Assembly (NCBI RefSeq): GCF_001403635.1
Contig: NZ_LN879468.1
Coordinates: 620,001 to 684,000 of the forward strand
Length of the DNA stretch: 64,000 bases
Direction: 5' to 3'
Source of the DNA: Clostridium massiliamazoniense
Lineage (GTDB): Bacteria > Bacillota > Clostridia > Clostridiales > Clostridiaceae
Part shown: one piece after another, positions 1-7,834 of the stretch
Position numbering within the stretch: position 1 is the first letter of the stretch
How the letters are laid out: each line of letters starts with the position of its first letter
Position numbers and translations under genes: made by a program
The notes under the pieces: model-generated
What the model was told of the DNA's origin: nothing
The model's database searches: none
The model's input: only the letters and a program-made list of their open reading frames with translations

Positions 1-414
1 TGTAAAGCTTACTGCCGCTATACCACTTTTTATTCTATTATTGTGAATAAGAGTATATCTCTCCATCTTTCTCCAATAAGAATATATTTCTTCTATTACA
101 TTTAATAATTTATTTGGATCTTCCAATAGTGGTTTGAAATTCTCATTACAACTTATAACTTGAGTCGCTTTCATCATAGAAAGTAATTTAAAAGAGCTAA
201 TTAAGTACTTTCTTATAACTCTTATTTCATCTGTCCCTGAAACTGAATTTAAAAATCTAAAAGTATTAGTTCTTTTGTCTTTTGACTTCTTTAAATAGGA
301 TTCAATTACTCTTTCAAAGCCTTCACTATCCATTATTGATTCAAAACTATCACAATATTTTGCTGTAAAATTAACAGTTACCTTATCATTGCTCATTGAA
401 AATTCTTTTTTCAT
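1..414 (-). CDS. Unknown protein, N-terminal part (cut by window edge)
   Basis: This reading frame starts at ATG 412-414 behind a GGGGGG ribosome binding site (complement of 423-428) and stays open for 138 codons to the window edge, so its C-terminus is missing. The protein begins MKKEFSMSNDKVTVNF and is mostly charged and helical. It has no signal peptide or membrane segment in the visible part. An aromatic, basic patch (SYWRKMERYTLIHNN) lies near residues 115-130. I do not recognise the family. The frame, start and ribosome binding site look real; the function is unknown. Confidence 0.6.
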   Translation of the reverse strand, partial: MKKEFSMSNDKVTVNFTAKYCDSFESIMDSEGFERVIESYLKKSKDKRTNTFRFLNSVSGTDEIRVIRKYLISSFKLLSMMKATQVISCNENFKPLLEDPNKLLNVIEEIYSYWRKMERYTLIHNNRIKSGIAAVSFT

Positions 415-856
415 ATAATAAGCCCCCCATAAACTTTTTTTATATTTAACATAATTATTATCTTTATTTTACTTTTTTTATTATATCATCATTTTGCAAT
501 TTTAAAAATATTTTTTTTCATTTTTTTATTTTTTATTTTTCTACAATATATAATTTTTTAAAAAACCGATTATAAAACTAATATGTTTTATACTATTTTA
601 CATACTTCATCTCATATTTTTATAATTAAAATTTATTTACCTCATAATTATTTTATACTGTCTAGCCCCTTTTTTTGCAAGTATTTATCTTTATTTCTTT
701 CAAATATTAATTTCAAAAAAAGATTTTTTATTTTTTTTATTTTCGATGTATTTTTATCCTAAAAATTGGTTATTAAATATTATTATATATTATTTATTAA
801 TATTTTCCAATATTTTTCTTTATTACTTTATAAATCACTAAAAGGAGGTGCTAATA
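415..856. other. Intergenic region between divergent genes
   Basis: About 440 bases of very A/T-rich DNA separate the unknown leftward gene from the rightward metallo-hydrolase gene. Long T runs dominate (around 490-560 and 715-745). I see no reading frame with a ribosome binding site, no convincing terminator and no riboswitch. Promoters for both flanking genes must lie here, but none matches consensus well enough to call. Confidence 0.5.
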
Positions 857-1708
857 TTGTTTAAATCAAAAAAAATTTTCTATTTTATTTTTTCTCTACT
901 TATATTTATATTATTGATAACTACAAACAACTTTTTTTCAAAAAGAAATTATATAAAAAATTTAAAGGTCCATTATATAGATGTAGGACAAGGAGATGCA
1001 ACTTTAATAGAGTATCTTGACAAGAAAATTTTAATTGATTGTGGACCTAATTCAAATGAATCTAACTTACTTAAATACCTAAGTGGTTTAAATATAAACA
1101 AGATAGATTATATCTTTATAACTCATCCTCATGAAGATCATATAGGTAATTTAGATAAAATTATAGCTAACTATAAAGTCACTTCTATATTTATGCCTAA
1201 AGTAAATTTTGAAAGTGAAGATTTATCTAAATCATTATCTTTAATAAAAAATAAAAATATAACTTTATATAATTTAAATAAAGATTTTAAAATAAAATTT
1301 GATGAAAACTTCTATTTAGAGATTTTCTCATCTTCAAAAAAAAATTATGAAAATATAAATAACTTTTCTCCTTTGATTAAAGTTATTTTTAAAAAAGATA
1401 GCTTTTTATTCACTGGTGATAATGAAGAGCTTGGTGAATTAGAATTTATTAATAAAGATATTAATGTTGATATTTTAAAGGTAGGGCATCATGGAAGTAA
1501 TACTTCATCCACTAATATATTTTTAGAAAAAGTTTCTCCTAAAATTTCAATAATATCTTGTGGCAAAAATAATTCATTTAATCATCCTAATCCTAAAGTT
1601 TTAGAGAGATTAAATAAACTCAATAATAAAATTTACAGAACTGATGAAGATGGAACTATTATAATTAATTCCTATGGAAAATCAATAATAGAAATAGAAA
1701 AAAAGTAA
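857..1708 (+). CDS. ComEC/Rec2-type metallo-beta-lactamase-fold hydrolase, membrane-anchored or secreted
   Basis: Residues about 5-24 form one hydrophobic segment (signal anchor or signal peptide). A metallo-beta-lactamase fold follows: YIDVGQGDAT, then the metal-binding motif THPHEDHIGN near residue 93, FTGDNEE, and VGHHGSNTSS. These are hallmarks of the ComEC C-terminal hydrolase family, whose stand-alone members are thought to act on nucleic acid or phosphodiesters outside the membrane. At about 283 residues it lacks the ComEC channel domain, so it is not a full competence protein. The start is probably TTG at 857, because AAAGGAGGTG (841-850) lies at proper spacing; a GTG at 848 overlaps that ribosome binding site and is unlikely. 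A terminator follows at once. Confidence 0.8.
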   Translation: MFKSKKIFYFIFSLLIFILLITTNNFFSKRNYIKNLKVHYIDVGQGDATLIEYLDKKILIDCGPNSNESNLLKYLSGLNINKIDYIFITHPHEDHIGNLDKIIANYKVTSIFMPKVNFESEDLSKSLSLIKNKNITLYNLNKDFKIKFDENFYLEIFSSSKKNYENINNFSPLIKVIFKKDSFLFTGDNEELGELEFINKDINVDILKVGHHGSNTSSTNIFLEKVSPKISIISCGKNNSFNHPNPKVLERLNKLNNKIYRTDEDGTIIINSYGKSIIEIEKK

Positions 1709-1738
1709 GCACTAATATTATCTGTGCTTACTTTTTTT
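1699..1738. terminator. Bidirectional intrinsic terminator
   Basis: Inverted repeat AAGTAAGCAC / GTGCTTACTT with flanking A and T runs on both sides. It lies between the convergent hydrolase gene (+) and the nuclease gene (-), overlaps the ends of both, and can serve both. Confidence 0.85.
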
Positions 1739-2477
1739 ATAATGCTTTTTTTTCTTCATCATTTTTTTCTTCATCATTTTTTTCTACTTCTATTTCTATA
1801 GATTCTTCCTCTTTCAATAATTCTTTTTCTTTTTCAACAAAACTATTCCAATTAACTAATATTTTAAATAAATTTACTACATCCTGTTCATTATAAATTA
1901 GTATTTTTTCAATTTTTTCCTTAGGCATTCTTTCAAAGTATTCTCTATCCTTTAAGACTTTGTGAAAAGTTTTTGCTAAGTTTGAACCTGAAATAAGTTC
2001 ACCCTCTCTTATTATTCCAAACTTCTTTTCTAAAGCCTTTAATCCAATACCTTTTTTAAATATATTTTCATATATCTTTTGAATATCTACAGATTTAAAA
2101 TAATCATTAAAATTAAAATTAATTCCATATTTCGCAAACAAATAGTTTATTACAGTAAAATCATTATTACCTGAAAAAGTGACTATATATTTTTTCTTTT
2201 TATTTGAACATATATCTATAAAATATCTTTTAGCTAGATAAAGTATCTCCTTACCTTCATTTTTATTTTCTATCATATATTGAGTAACTTTTATATTATT
2301 TTCCTTTTCATCATAATAGCAAGCACCAAAAACCCCTATACATTTTGGCTTTTTGTATACATAATGTTCTAAGTCAAAATATACTGCATTTTTATATATT
2401 TCTTTATGATTACCAAAAGTAATAGCATCTTCTTTATTAAAACTATCTACTTCTACAATTCTTTCTCTTATAATCAC
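1737..2477 (-). CDS. Ribonuclease H-like (YprB-type) 3'-5' exonuclease domain protein
   Basis: The 246-residue protein has the pattern of a DEDD-type nuclease: FDLEH near residue 35 (acidic pair D and E), TFSGNNDFTVINYL near residue 100, a central Asp-containing helix, GLKALEKKFGI, and YNEQDVVNLFKIL near residue 195 carrying the last Asp. This matches the YprB/RNase H-like domain found alone or beside DEAD-box helicases in Firmicutes; substrate unknown. The C-terminal 20 residues are a Glu/Lys repeat (EKNDEEKNDEEKK). The GTG start at 2475-2477 has an AAGG directly next to it rather than at normal spacing, so the exact start is uncertain. No helicase neighbours it. Confidence 0.7.
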   Translation of the reverse strand: MIIRERIVEVDSFNKEDAITFGNHKEIYKNAVYFDLEHYVYKKPKCIGVFGACYYDEKENNIKVTQYMIENKNEGKEILYLAKRYFIDICSNKKKKYIVTFSGNNDFTVINYLFAKYGINFNFNDYFKSVDIQKIYENIFKKGIGLKALEKKFGIIREGELISGSNLAKTFHKVLKDREYFERMPKEKIEKILIYNEQDVVNLFKILVNWNSFVEKEKELLKEEESIEIEVEKNDEEKNDEEKKAL

Positions 2478-2645
2478 CTTATCACTCTTTTCTAAAATTA
2501 AATAGTTGTGCTATGTTATATTATAACATTATATTTACATATTAGAATAGATTATTTCTTCATTTATTAAATATTTTACGTTCATAAATTATTTCATGTT
2601 CATAAATTATTAACCATTTGTTATCGTAAAGATAATCATTTTTAA

Positions 2646-2675
2646 TTGACATTGTTGTTCAAAAAGTGATAATAT
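2646..2675 (+). promoter_or_regulatory. Probable promoter of feoAB
   Basis: TTGACA at 2646-2651 and TAATAT at 2670-2675 with an 18-base spacer. The predicted start of transcription falls just before the Fur-like box and about 35 bases before the feoA start codon. Confidence 0.6.
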
Positions 2676-2686
2676 TAACTTGCAGA

Positions 2687-2701
2687 TGATAATTATTTTC
2701 A
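2687..2701 (+). promoter_or_regulatory. Fur-like operator upstream of feoA
   Basis: TGATAATTATTTTCA matches the Firmicutes Fur 7-1-7 site TGATAAT-N-ATTATCA with one mismatch. It lies downstream of the -10 hexamer and upstream of the feoA ribosome binding site, so a bound repressor would block early transcription. A weaker GATAATCATTTTTA lies at 2631-2644. Iron regulation of feoAB by Fur is well established in related bacteria; here it is inferred from sequence. Confidence 0.6.
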
Positions 2702-2718
2702 ATAAAGGAGGAGCATAT

Positions 2719-2937
2719 ATGAGCATTTGTGATTTAAAAATAGGTGACCAAGCTATTATTAGTAATATAGAAGGAAATGAAAAATTAACAAAAAGGCTTC
2801 TTTCTCTTGGTTGCATCGAAGGAACTTCTATAAAATTAAAAAGAAAAGCTCCTTTAGGAGATCCATTAATAATAACTTTTAGAGGATTTGATATAGCTCT
2901 TAGAAAAAAAGATGCTAAAAAAATATATATACAATAA
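2719..2937 (+). CDS. feoA: FeoA ferrous iron transport accessory protein
   Basis: A 72-residue SH3-like FeoA domain: LKIGDQAIISNIEG, LTKRLLSLGCIEGTSIKL, APLGDPLIITFRGFDIALRKKDA. FeoA is a small cytosolic partner of the FeoB channel. The start is ATG 2719, set by AAAGGAGGAG at 2704-2713; an upstream in-frame start has no ribosome binding site. feoB begins 31 bases downstream on the same strand, so the two are surely co-transcribed behind the Fur-like box. Confidence 0.93.
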   Translation: MSICDLKIGDQAIISNIEGNEKLTKRLLSLGCIEGTSIKLKRKAPLGDPLIITFRGFDIALRKKDAKKIYIQ

Positions 2938-2968
2938 ACTTTTAACAAATGATAAGGGGGAATTCTAA

Positions 2969-4738
2969 GTGAACTCAGTAGCCTTAGTTGGCAATCCTAA
3001 TGTTGGGAAAACAACTTTATTTAACTTACTTACAGGTTCTAATCAAAAGGTTGGGAACTGGGCTGGCGTTACAGTGGAGAAAAAAGAAGGAATTTTTAAT
3101 AATGTAAAGGTTATAGACCTACCAGGTATCTATGCAATGGATGCCTTTTCTAATGAAGAAAAAGTTGCCAAAACTTTTTTAGAAACTTCTTCACCACAGG
3201 CCATTATAAATATAGTAGATGCATCAAACTTAGATAGAAATTTATATCTAACTATGCAATTAAAGAAATTTAACATTCCTATAGTTTTAGTTATTAACAT
3301 GATTGATGTAGCAGAAAAAAAAGGAATTTCAATAGATTTTAAAAAACTTGAAAAAGAATTCAATGTTACTGTAATTCCAATTGCTGCTGCTAAAAATATA
3401 GGCATTGATGAAATAAAAAAAATATTACAAGAAGATAAATTAAATGACTTAAAAGTAGATACTAAAGTTTATAACTTAGGCGATGAAAAATCCACTTACT
3501 CATTTATAGAAGAAAAACTTTCTAAGATATATAGAAGAGATTCTTTATCTAACTCTACAGCATTTACTGAAAAATTGGATTCAATATTTTTACATCCTAT
3601 ACTTGCCTATCCAATATTTCTTGCAATAATGTTTTTAATATTTCAATTTACATTTTCATGGGTAGGACAACCTCTTTCAGATATGTTAGGTGATTTTATA
3701 GATAATAGTTTTATGCCTTATATTGCACATCTATTAAGTGGTTCTGCCCCTTGGTTTAGCTCATTAATAGTTGATGGTATTATATCTGGTGTTGGAGGTA
3801 TTCTTTCATTTTTACCTCTTATAGTATCATTATATCTATGCATCTTCATCTTAGAAGATAGTGGTTATATGGCTCGTGTAGCCTTTTTAATGGATGGAAT
3901 AATGAGAAAAATGGGCTTATCAGGAAAAGCATTTATAACAATGACTATTGGATTTGGTTGCTCTGTTCCTGCTATAAGTTCAGCAAAAACTTTAGAAAGT
4001 GAAAAAGATAGAAAACTTGCTGCATTATTAGCACCTTTAATGTCTTGTAATGCTAGATTACCAATTTATCTTCTTTTTTCTTCAGTATTTTTCCCAAGAC
4101 ATAGTGGATTAGCTGTTGCTTCTATGTATATAATTGGTGTTCTAATAGCCTTTCTTTGTGGATTAGTATTTAAAAATACATTATTTAAAAAAGAAGAAGA
4201 ACCATTTATAATAGAACTTCCTGAGTATAAAGTTCCTGATCCAAAGAGTGTCTTAAAACAAATTTGGGAAAAATCAAAAGGGTTTATTATAAAAGCAGGT
4301 ACTATAATCTTTGCAATGAGTGTATTAATCTGGTTCCTTCAAAGTTTTAATTTCCATGGTTTAACTGATAATATAAACGAAAGTTTTTTAAGATACATAG
4401 GTGAATTTTTTGCTCCAATATTCAAACCGCTAGGTTTTGGAAATTGGCAAGCTTCAGTTTCATTATTATCAGGATTAATGGCTAAAGAAACAGTACTATC
4501 CACTATGGAAGTTATATATAATGGTAATTTATCTACACTATTAGGTTCCCATTTTAACAGTATTTCAGCTTATACCTTTATGATTTTTGTACTTCTTTAT
4601 ACTCCATGCATTAGTGTTTTAGGAATGCTAAAAAAAGAATTTGGTGCTAAGTTTATGGCTAAATCAGCACTTTTCCAATTTTCATTAGCATGGATTGTAT
4701 CTTTCTTAATATTTAACTTAGGATCTTTGCTTATTTAG
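2969..4738 (+). CDS. feoB: FeoB ferrous iron transporter
   Basis: The N-terminal G domain shows GNPNVGKTTLFN (G1, about residue 8), GNWAGVTVEKKEG (G2), DLPGIYAM (G3) and NMIDVAEKK (G4), followed by a short helical linker. The membrane domain begins near residue 205 and contains the two FeoB Gate regions, with GFGCSVPAISSAKT and LLAPLMSCNARLPIYLL carrying conserved Cys residues that line the pore. At 589 residues it is a compact FeoB without the longer C-terminal extension. The start is GTG 2969 behind AAGGGGG. It imports Fe2+ across the cell membrane under anaerobic conditions, with FeoA and probably the small protein that follows. Confidence 0.95.
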   Translation: MNSVALVGNPNVGKTTLFNLLTGSNQKVGNWAGVTVEKKEGIFNNVKVIDLPGIYAMDAFSNEEKVAKTFLETSSPQAIINIVDASNLDRNLYLTMQLKKFNIPIVLVINMIDVAEKKGISIDFKKLEKEFNVTVIPIAAAKNIGIDEIKKILQEDKLNDLKVDTKVYNLGDEKSTYSFIEEKLSKIYRRDSLSNSTAFTEKLDSIFLHPILAYPIFLAIMFLIFQFTFSWVGQPLSDMLGDFIDNSFMPYIAHLLSGSAPWFSSLIVDGIISGVGGILSFLPLIVSLYLCIFILEDSGYMARVAFLMDGIMRKMGLSGKAFITMTIGFGCSVPAISSAKTLESEKDRKLAALLAPLMSCNARLPIYLLFSSVFFPRHSGLAVASMYIIGVLIAFLCGLVFKNTLFKKEEEPFIIELPEYKVPDPKSVLKQIWEKSKGFIIKAGTIIFAMSVLIWFLQSFNFHGLTDNINESFLRYIGEFFAPIFKPLGFGNWQASVSLLSGLMAKETVLSTMEVIYNGNLSTLLGSHFNSISAYTFMIFVLLYTPCISVLGMLKKEFGAKFMAKSALFQFSLAWIVSFLIFNLGSLLI

Positions 4739-4753
4739 TAAGGAGATGAACAT

Positions 4754-4897
4754 ATGATAGAATATATAATAACAGGATTAATAATCCTATCAGTTGGATT
4801 TATAATATTTAAAAACTTAAAAAAATCTGCAAAAGGACAATGTAATTGTTCTGGATGTAGTTCTAATTGTTCTAAAAGAAAAAAAGAGGCTAAATAG
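4754..4897 (+). CDS. FeoB-associated Cys-rich membrane protein
   Basis: A 47-residue protein starts at ATG 4754 behind AAGGAGATGAAC, 15 bases after feoB. It has one hydrophobic segment (residues 4-20, TGLIILSVGFIIF) and then a basic, Cys-rich tail with CNCSGCSSNC. The layout matches the FeoB-associated Cys-rich family that closes many clostridial feo operons. The likely role is to support FeoB at the membrane, perhaps by binding iron through the four cysteines; this is inference. A terminator overlaps its last codons. Confidence 0.85.
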   Translation: MIEYIITGLIILSVGFIIFKNLKKSAKGQCNCSGCSSNCSKRKKEAK

Positions 4898-4908
4898 CCT
4901 CTTTTTTT
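4883..4908. terminator. Bidirectional terminator (feo operon / argS)
   Basis: AGAGGCTA-AA-TAGCCTCT at 4885-4902, flanked by an A run on the left and a T run on the right. It ends the feo operon on the plus strand and argS on the minus strand. Confidence 0.9.
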
Positions 4909-6598
4909 ACATTTCCTCTACTACCTCTACACCTATTAATGCTAATGAATTTTTAATAACTTGAGCTGCTGCCTCTATTAATTTTAATCTAGCAACCTTT
5001 AGTCCTTGATCCTCAACATTTAATACTGTATGTGCATTGTAGAACTTATTAAAGTTTTTAGCAACTTCAACTGCATATCTAGTAACAATTGAAGGCTCTA
5101 ATTTATCTATAGCATTTAATACTACATTATTAAAATCTTCTAATGATTTTGCTAATTCAAATTCTTCCTTTGAATTTAACTTACTATAATCTGCATTTCC
5201 TTCAACTTTCCCAGCTTTTCTTATAATACTTTTTGCTCTTGCATAAGCATATTGTACATATGGTGCTGTTTCACCATCAAAACTAAGCATTTCTTTCCAG
5301 TTAAATACAATATCTTTTTCTCTAGAATTTTTTAAATAAGTAAATATAATTGCTCCAATTCCGATTTTCTTAGCAACTTCTTCTTTATTTTCAAGATTTG
5401 GATTTTTTTCTTCTATTAATGATTTTGCATTTTCTACAGCTTCTCTTAATAAATCCTCTAATAATACAACGTCACCTTTTCTTGTTGATAACTTTTTATC
5501 TGCAAATTTAACTGTTCCAAAAGGTATATGAATGCAATCTTTAGCCCATTCTTTTCCTGCTAATTCTAAACTCTTAAATACTTGTTTAAAATGTAATATT
5601 TGGTCTTTACCAACAACATATATACATTTTTCAAAATTATAATGTTCTTTTCTATAAATTGCTGCTGTTAAATCTCTAGTTGCGTATATTGATGCTCCAT
5701 CTGATTTAACAACTATACATGGTGGCATGTTATACTCATCTAGCATTACAACCTTAGCTCCATTACTTTCTGTAAGTATGCCCTTGCTATCTAATTCATT
5801 TATAACAGCATCCATTTTATCATTGTAGAAGCTTTCTCCAGCCCATGAATCAAAATCTACACCTAATATTTCATAAATCTTATTAAACTCTTTTAAAGAT
5901 AAATCTTTAAATCTATTCCATAAAGCTGTTTCTTCTTCTTCACCATCTTCTAATCTCTTAAAGTACATTCTACCTTCTTCAACTAAAGATTCATCTTTAT
6001 CTGCTTCATCGTGGAATTTAACATATATTCTTAAAAGTTCTTTTATTGGATCTTTTTCTAAAGCTTCTTCATTTCCCCATCTCTTATAAGCTGATATTAA
6101 TTTTCCGAATTGAGTTCCCCAGTCTCCTAAGTGATTTATTCTTATTGGATTATACCCTTCAAACTTATACATTTTATATAATGCATTACCAATGGCTGTA
6201 GTAAATAAATGTCCTACATGGAATGGTTTAGCTATATTAGGTGATGAATACTCAACAACTATATTTTTATTTTCTCCTACTTGAGATGCCCCATAGGAAT
6301 CCCCTTCACTTAATACTTTGTTTATTATGGATTGGCTAAATGATGATTTATCTAAAAAGAAATTTACATATGGTCCTAAAACTTCAATTTTTTCAAAACC
6401 ATCCTTGTTTATTTTCTCTGATAATTCTTGTGAAATCATATTTGGTGCTTTTCTCATAACCTTAGCAAGTTGGAAACAAGGAAAAGCATAATCCCCCATT
6501 TCTGGTTTAGGAGGTACTTCTAAAAGTCCTTCTATTTTCTCTACTTCTAAGTCAACATATTCTTTTATTCTTTCTGCAATATTTTTTTTATAATCCAT
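4907..6598 (-). CDS. argS: Arginyl-tRNA synthetase
   Basis: Class I synthetase of 563 residues, normal for the family. Visible parts are the N-terminal tRNA-recognition domain (residues 1-100, [15 protein letters not shown]), the HIGH-type signature [16 protein letters not shown] near residue 118, the catalytic fold with [11 protein letters not shown], the KMSK-equivalent [11 protein letters not shown] near residue 365, and a DALR anticodon-binding domain at the C-terminus. It charges tRNA-Arg in the cytosol. The start ATG 6598 has AGGAGG. Expression is controlled by the T-box leader just upstream, which is followed by this gene alone. Confidence 0.97.
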   Translation of the reverse strand: MDYKKNIAERIKEYVDLEVEKIEGLLEVPPKPEMGDYAFPCFQLAKVMRKAPNMISQELSEKINKDGFEKIEVLGPYVNFFLDKSSFSQSIINKVLSEGDSYGASQVGENKNIVVEYSSPNIAKPFHVGHLFTTAIGNALYKMYKFEGYNPIRINHLGDWGTQFGKLISAYKRWGNEEALEKDPIKELLRIYVKFHDEADKDESLVEEGRMYFKRLEDGEEEETALWNRFKDLSLKEFNKIYEILGVDFDSWAGESFYNDKMDAVINELDSKGILTESNGAKVVMLDEYNMPPCIVVKSDGASIYATRDLTAAIYRKEHYNFEKCIYVVGKDQILHFKQVFKSLELAGKEWAKDCIHIPFGTVKFADKKLSTRKGDVVLLEDLLREAVENAKSLIEEKNPNLENKEEVAKKIGIGAIIFTYLKNSREKDIVFNWKEMLSFDGETAPYVQYAYARAKSIIRKAGKVEGNADYSKLNSKEEFELAKSLEDFNNVVLNAIDKLEPSIVTRYAVEVAKNFNKFYNAHTVLNVEDQGLKVARLKLIEAAAQVIKNSLALIGVEVVEEM

Positions 6599-6625
6599 TT
6601 TATCATCCTCCTATTTTTTACATAT

Positions 6626-6881
6626 AAAAATCCGTCTCTTATTCTTAAAATAAGAGACGGACTATTATCCGCGGTACCACTCTAATTGATATTAAAATCC
6701 ACCTTATATAAGTTAACGCTATAATGCGACTATCTTACTTTTTAAAAAAATTTCTTCAGATAGCATCTCATAGGCTCTTTTCAAATATTATTTCTTACAG
6801 AACTCACACCAACTTCTGCTCGCTTAAAGAAATTTAAAATATTTTACTTTTCCTAATCATAGATTTTTATTCTTAAATTGT
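6626..6881 (-). promoter_or_regulatory. T-box riboswitch leader of argS (predicted specifier AGA, arginine)
   Basis: The leader carries the T-box sequence AGAGTGGTACCGCGG (complement of 6669-6683), which in the antiterminator pairs with uncharged tRNA. A terminator of about 14 base pairs follows (GTCCGTCTCTTATT with its complement and a T run, 6626-6662). Stem I has the typical distal arm AGCGAGCAGAAGTTGGTG. In its lower internal loop an AGA triplet (6776-6778) sits directly before the closing strand GCCTA that pairs with TAGG; AGA is an arginine codon and fits the downstream gene. The T-box motif and terminator are seen directly; the specifier placement is inferred. Confidence 0.92.
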
Positions 6882-6887
6882 AATATG

Positions 6888-6917
6888 ATTATATCAATTT
6901 ACTTTAAAAATTGTCAA
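6888..6917 (-). promoter_or_regulatory. Promoter of the argS T-box transcript
   Basis: On the minus strand TTGACA (6912-6917), an 18-base spacer and TATAAT (6888-6893): near-perfect vegetative sigma factor hexamers. Transcription would start near 6881, just ahead of T-box stem I. Confidence 0.75.
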
Positions 6918-6960
6918 CTATATTGATAAAATATCAAAATATTAATTTAATAATTTTTTT

Positions 6961-7602
6961 CTAATTAAAAATACCAAATATAGCATAGGCTATTCTTATT
7001 ACAAAATTTTGAACTATTATATTAGGATAGCTTAATACTCTATTCGCTAATAATATTATTGCAAACAAGATAAGTATTTGATATTGACTTACAAAATTAA
7101 GAATATTATATGCCCATTTAGGTTTAACATCTTCTAATATTCTAAACATATCTAATCCTGGCATTGGGATTAAGTTAAATACAAATAAATTTATAGCTAC
7201 TACCATTGTTAGCTGAAATATTTCTGTTATTATTGCCATAATAACATTATTAAAAGTAAACCCCAAATTTATACATAACATTGTTATTATAGCTGCTACT
7301 ATGGCTACTATTAAAAATGAAAATAATCCTGCTAAACTTACTTTTAAATTATCCTTTTTTGAATTCTTAAAAGCATATTTATTAATTTCAGCATCTTTTC
7401 CCCATCCAAATCCTGCTAATACAATCATTATAAATCCTATAATATCAATATGTACAAAAGGATCTAATGATAAATTTCCTTGCATTTTCTGTGACTTATC
7501 TCCTAGTTTATAGGCAATTAAAGCCCTTATAAAACTATGAAAAGTAAACACTATAAGTATTCCTGGTATTATCAAAAACTTTTGTAATAAAAAGTTCGAC
7601 AC
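6961..7602 (-). CDS. Site-2-protease (M50) family membrane protein, catalytic motif lost
   Basis: A 213-residue protein with about five or six membrane segments and the overall plan of the small clostridial and bacillar M50 proteins (YwhC-like). In active members the first helix carries HExxH and a later helix carries NxxPxPPLDG. Here the first motif reads FHSFIRALIAYKLGD: the first His and the AYKLGD tail remain, but Glu is Ser and the second His is Arg. The later motif reads NLIPMPGLDMFRIL, with Asp kept and the following Gly changed. It should not be able to bind zinc or cleave. The start is GTG 7600-7602 with GGAGGTG. Why an intact frame is kept is unknown. Confidence 0.75.
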   Translation of the reverse strand: MSNFLLQKFLIIPGILIVFTFHSFIRALIAYKLGDKSQKMQGNLSLDPFVHIDIIGFIMIVLAGFGWGKDAEINKYAFKNSKKDNLKVSLAGLFSFLIVAIVAAIITMLCINLGFTFNNVIMAIITEIFQLTMVVAINLFVFNLIPMPGLDMFRILEDVKPKWAYNILNFVSQYQILILFAIILLANRVLSYPNIIVQNFVIRIAYAIFGIFN

Positions 7603-7694
7603 TAATTTTCACCTCCAAATTTCTTCTCTCATAGATATCTTCTGTAACATTTAATTTTTTAAAAATTAGAAATAAGTAAATGTATATCCCTAGA

Positions 7695-7765
7695 TATTTT
7701 TCACTAAAATTCAGTTAAAGCTTAACTCTCTCTGAATTAAGTTTGAGTTTATGGTATATTATATC
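7695..7765. repeat. Copy of a dispersed intergenic repeat (hairpin module)
   Basis: ATTCAGTTAAAGCTTAACTC followed by TCTCTGAATTAAG forms an imperfect hairpin and resembles the modules at 24735, 45301 and 52201. It aligns especially well with 45795-45835 (shared TTAAAGCTT, TCTCTCT and AATTAA blocks). It lies in the gap after the phoH terminator and before the M50-like gene. Confidence 0.4.
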
Positions 7766-7780
7766 ACATAAAATTTTAAA

Positions 7781-7816
7781 AAACACCTCTATAATAAAGG
7801 ATTTTATTATAGAGAT
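7781..7816 (-). terminator. Terminator after the phoH-type gene
   Basis: CTCTATAATAAA (7787-7798) pairs with TTTATTATAGAG across a 3-4 base loop; on the minus strand the stem is followed by GTGTTTTTT. Confidence 0.8.
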
Positions 7817-7834
7817 GCAATGTTTAAAGAAAAT

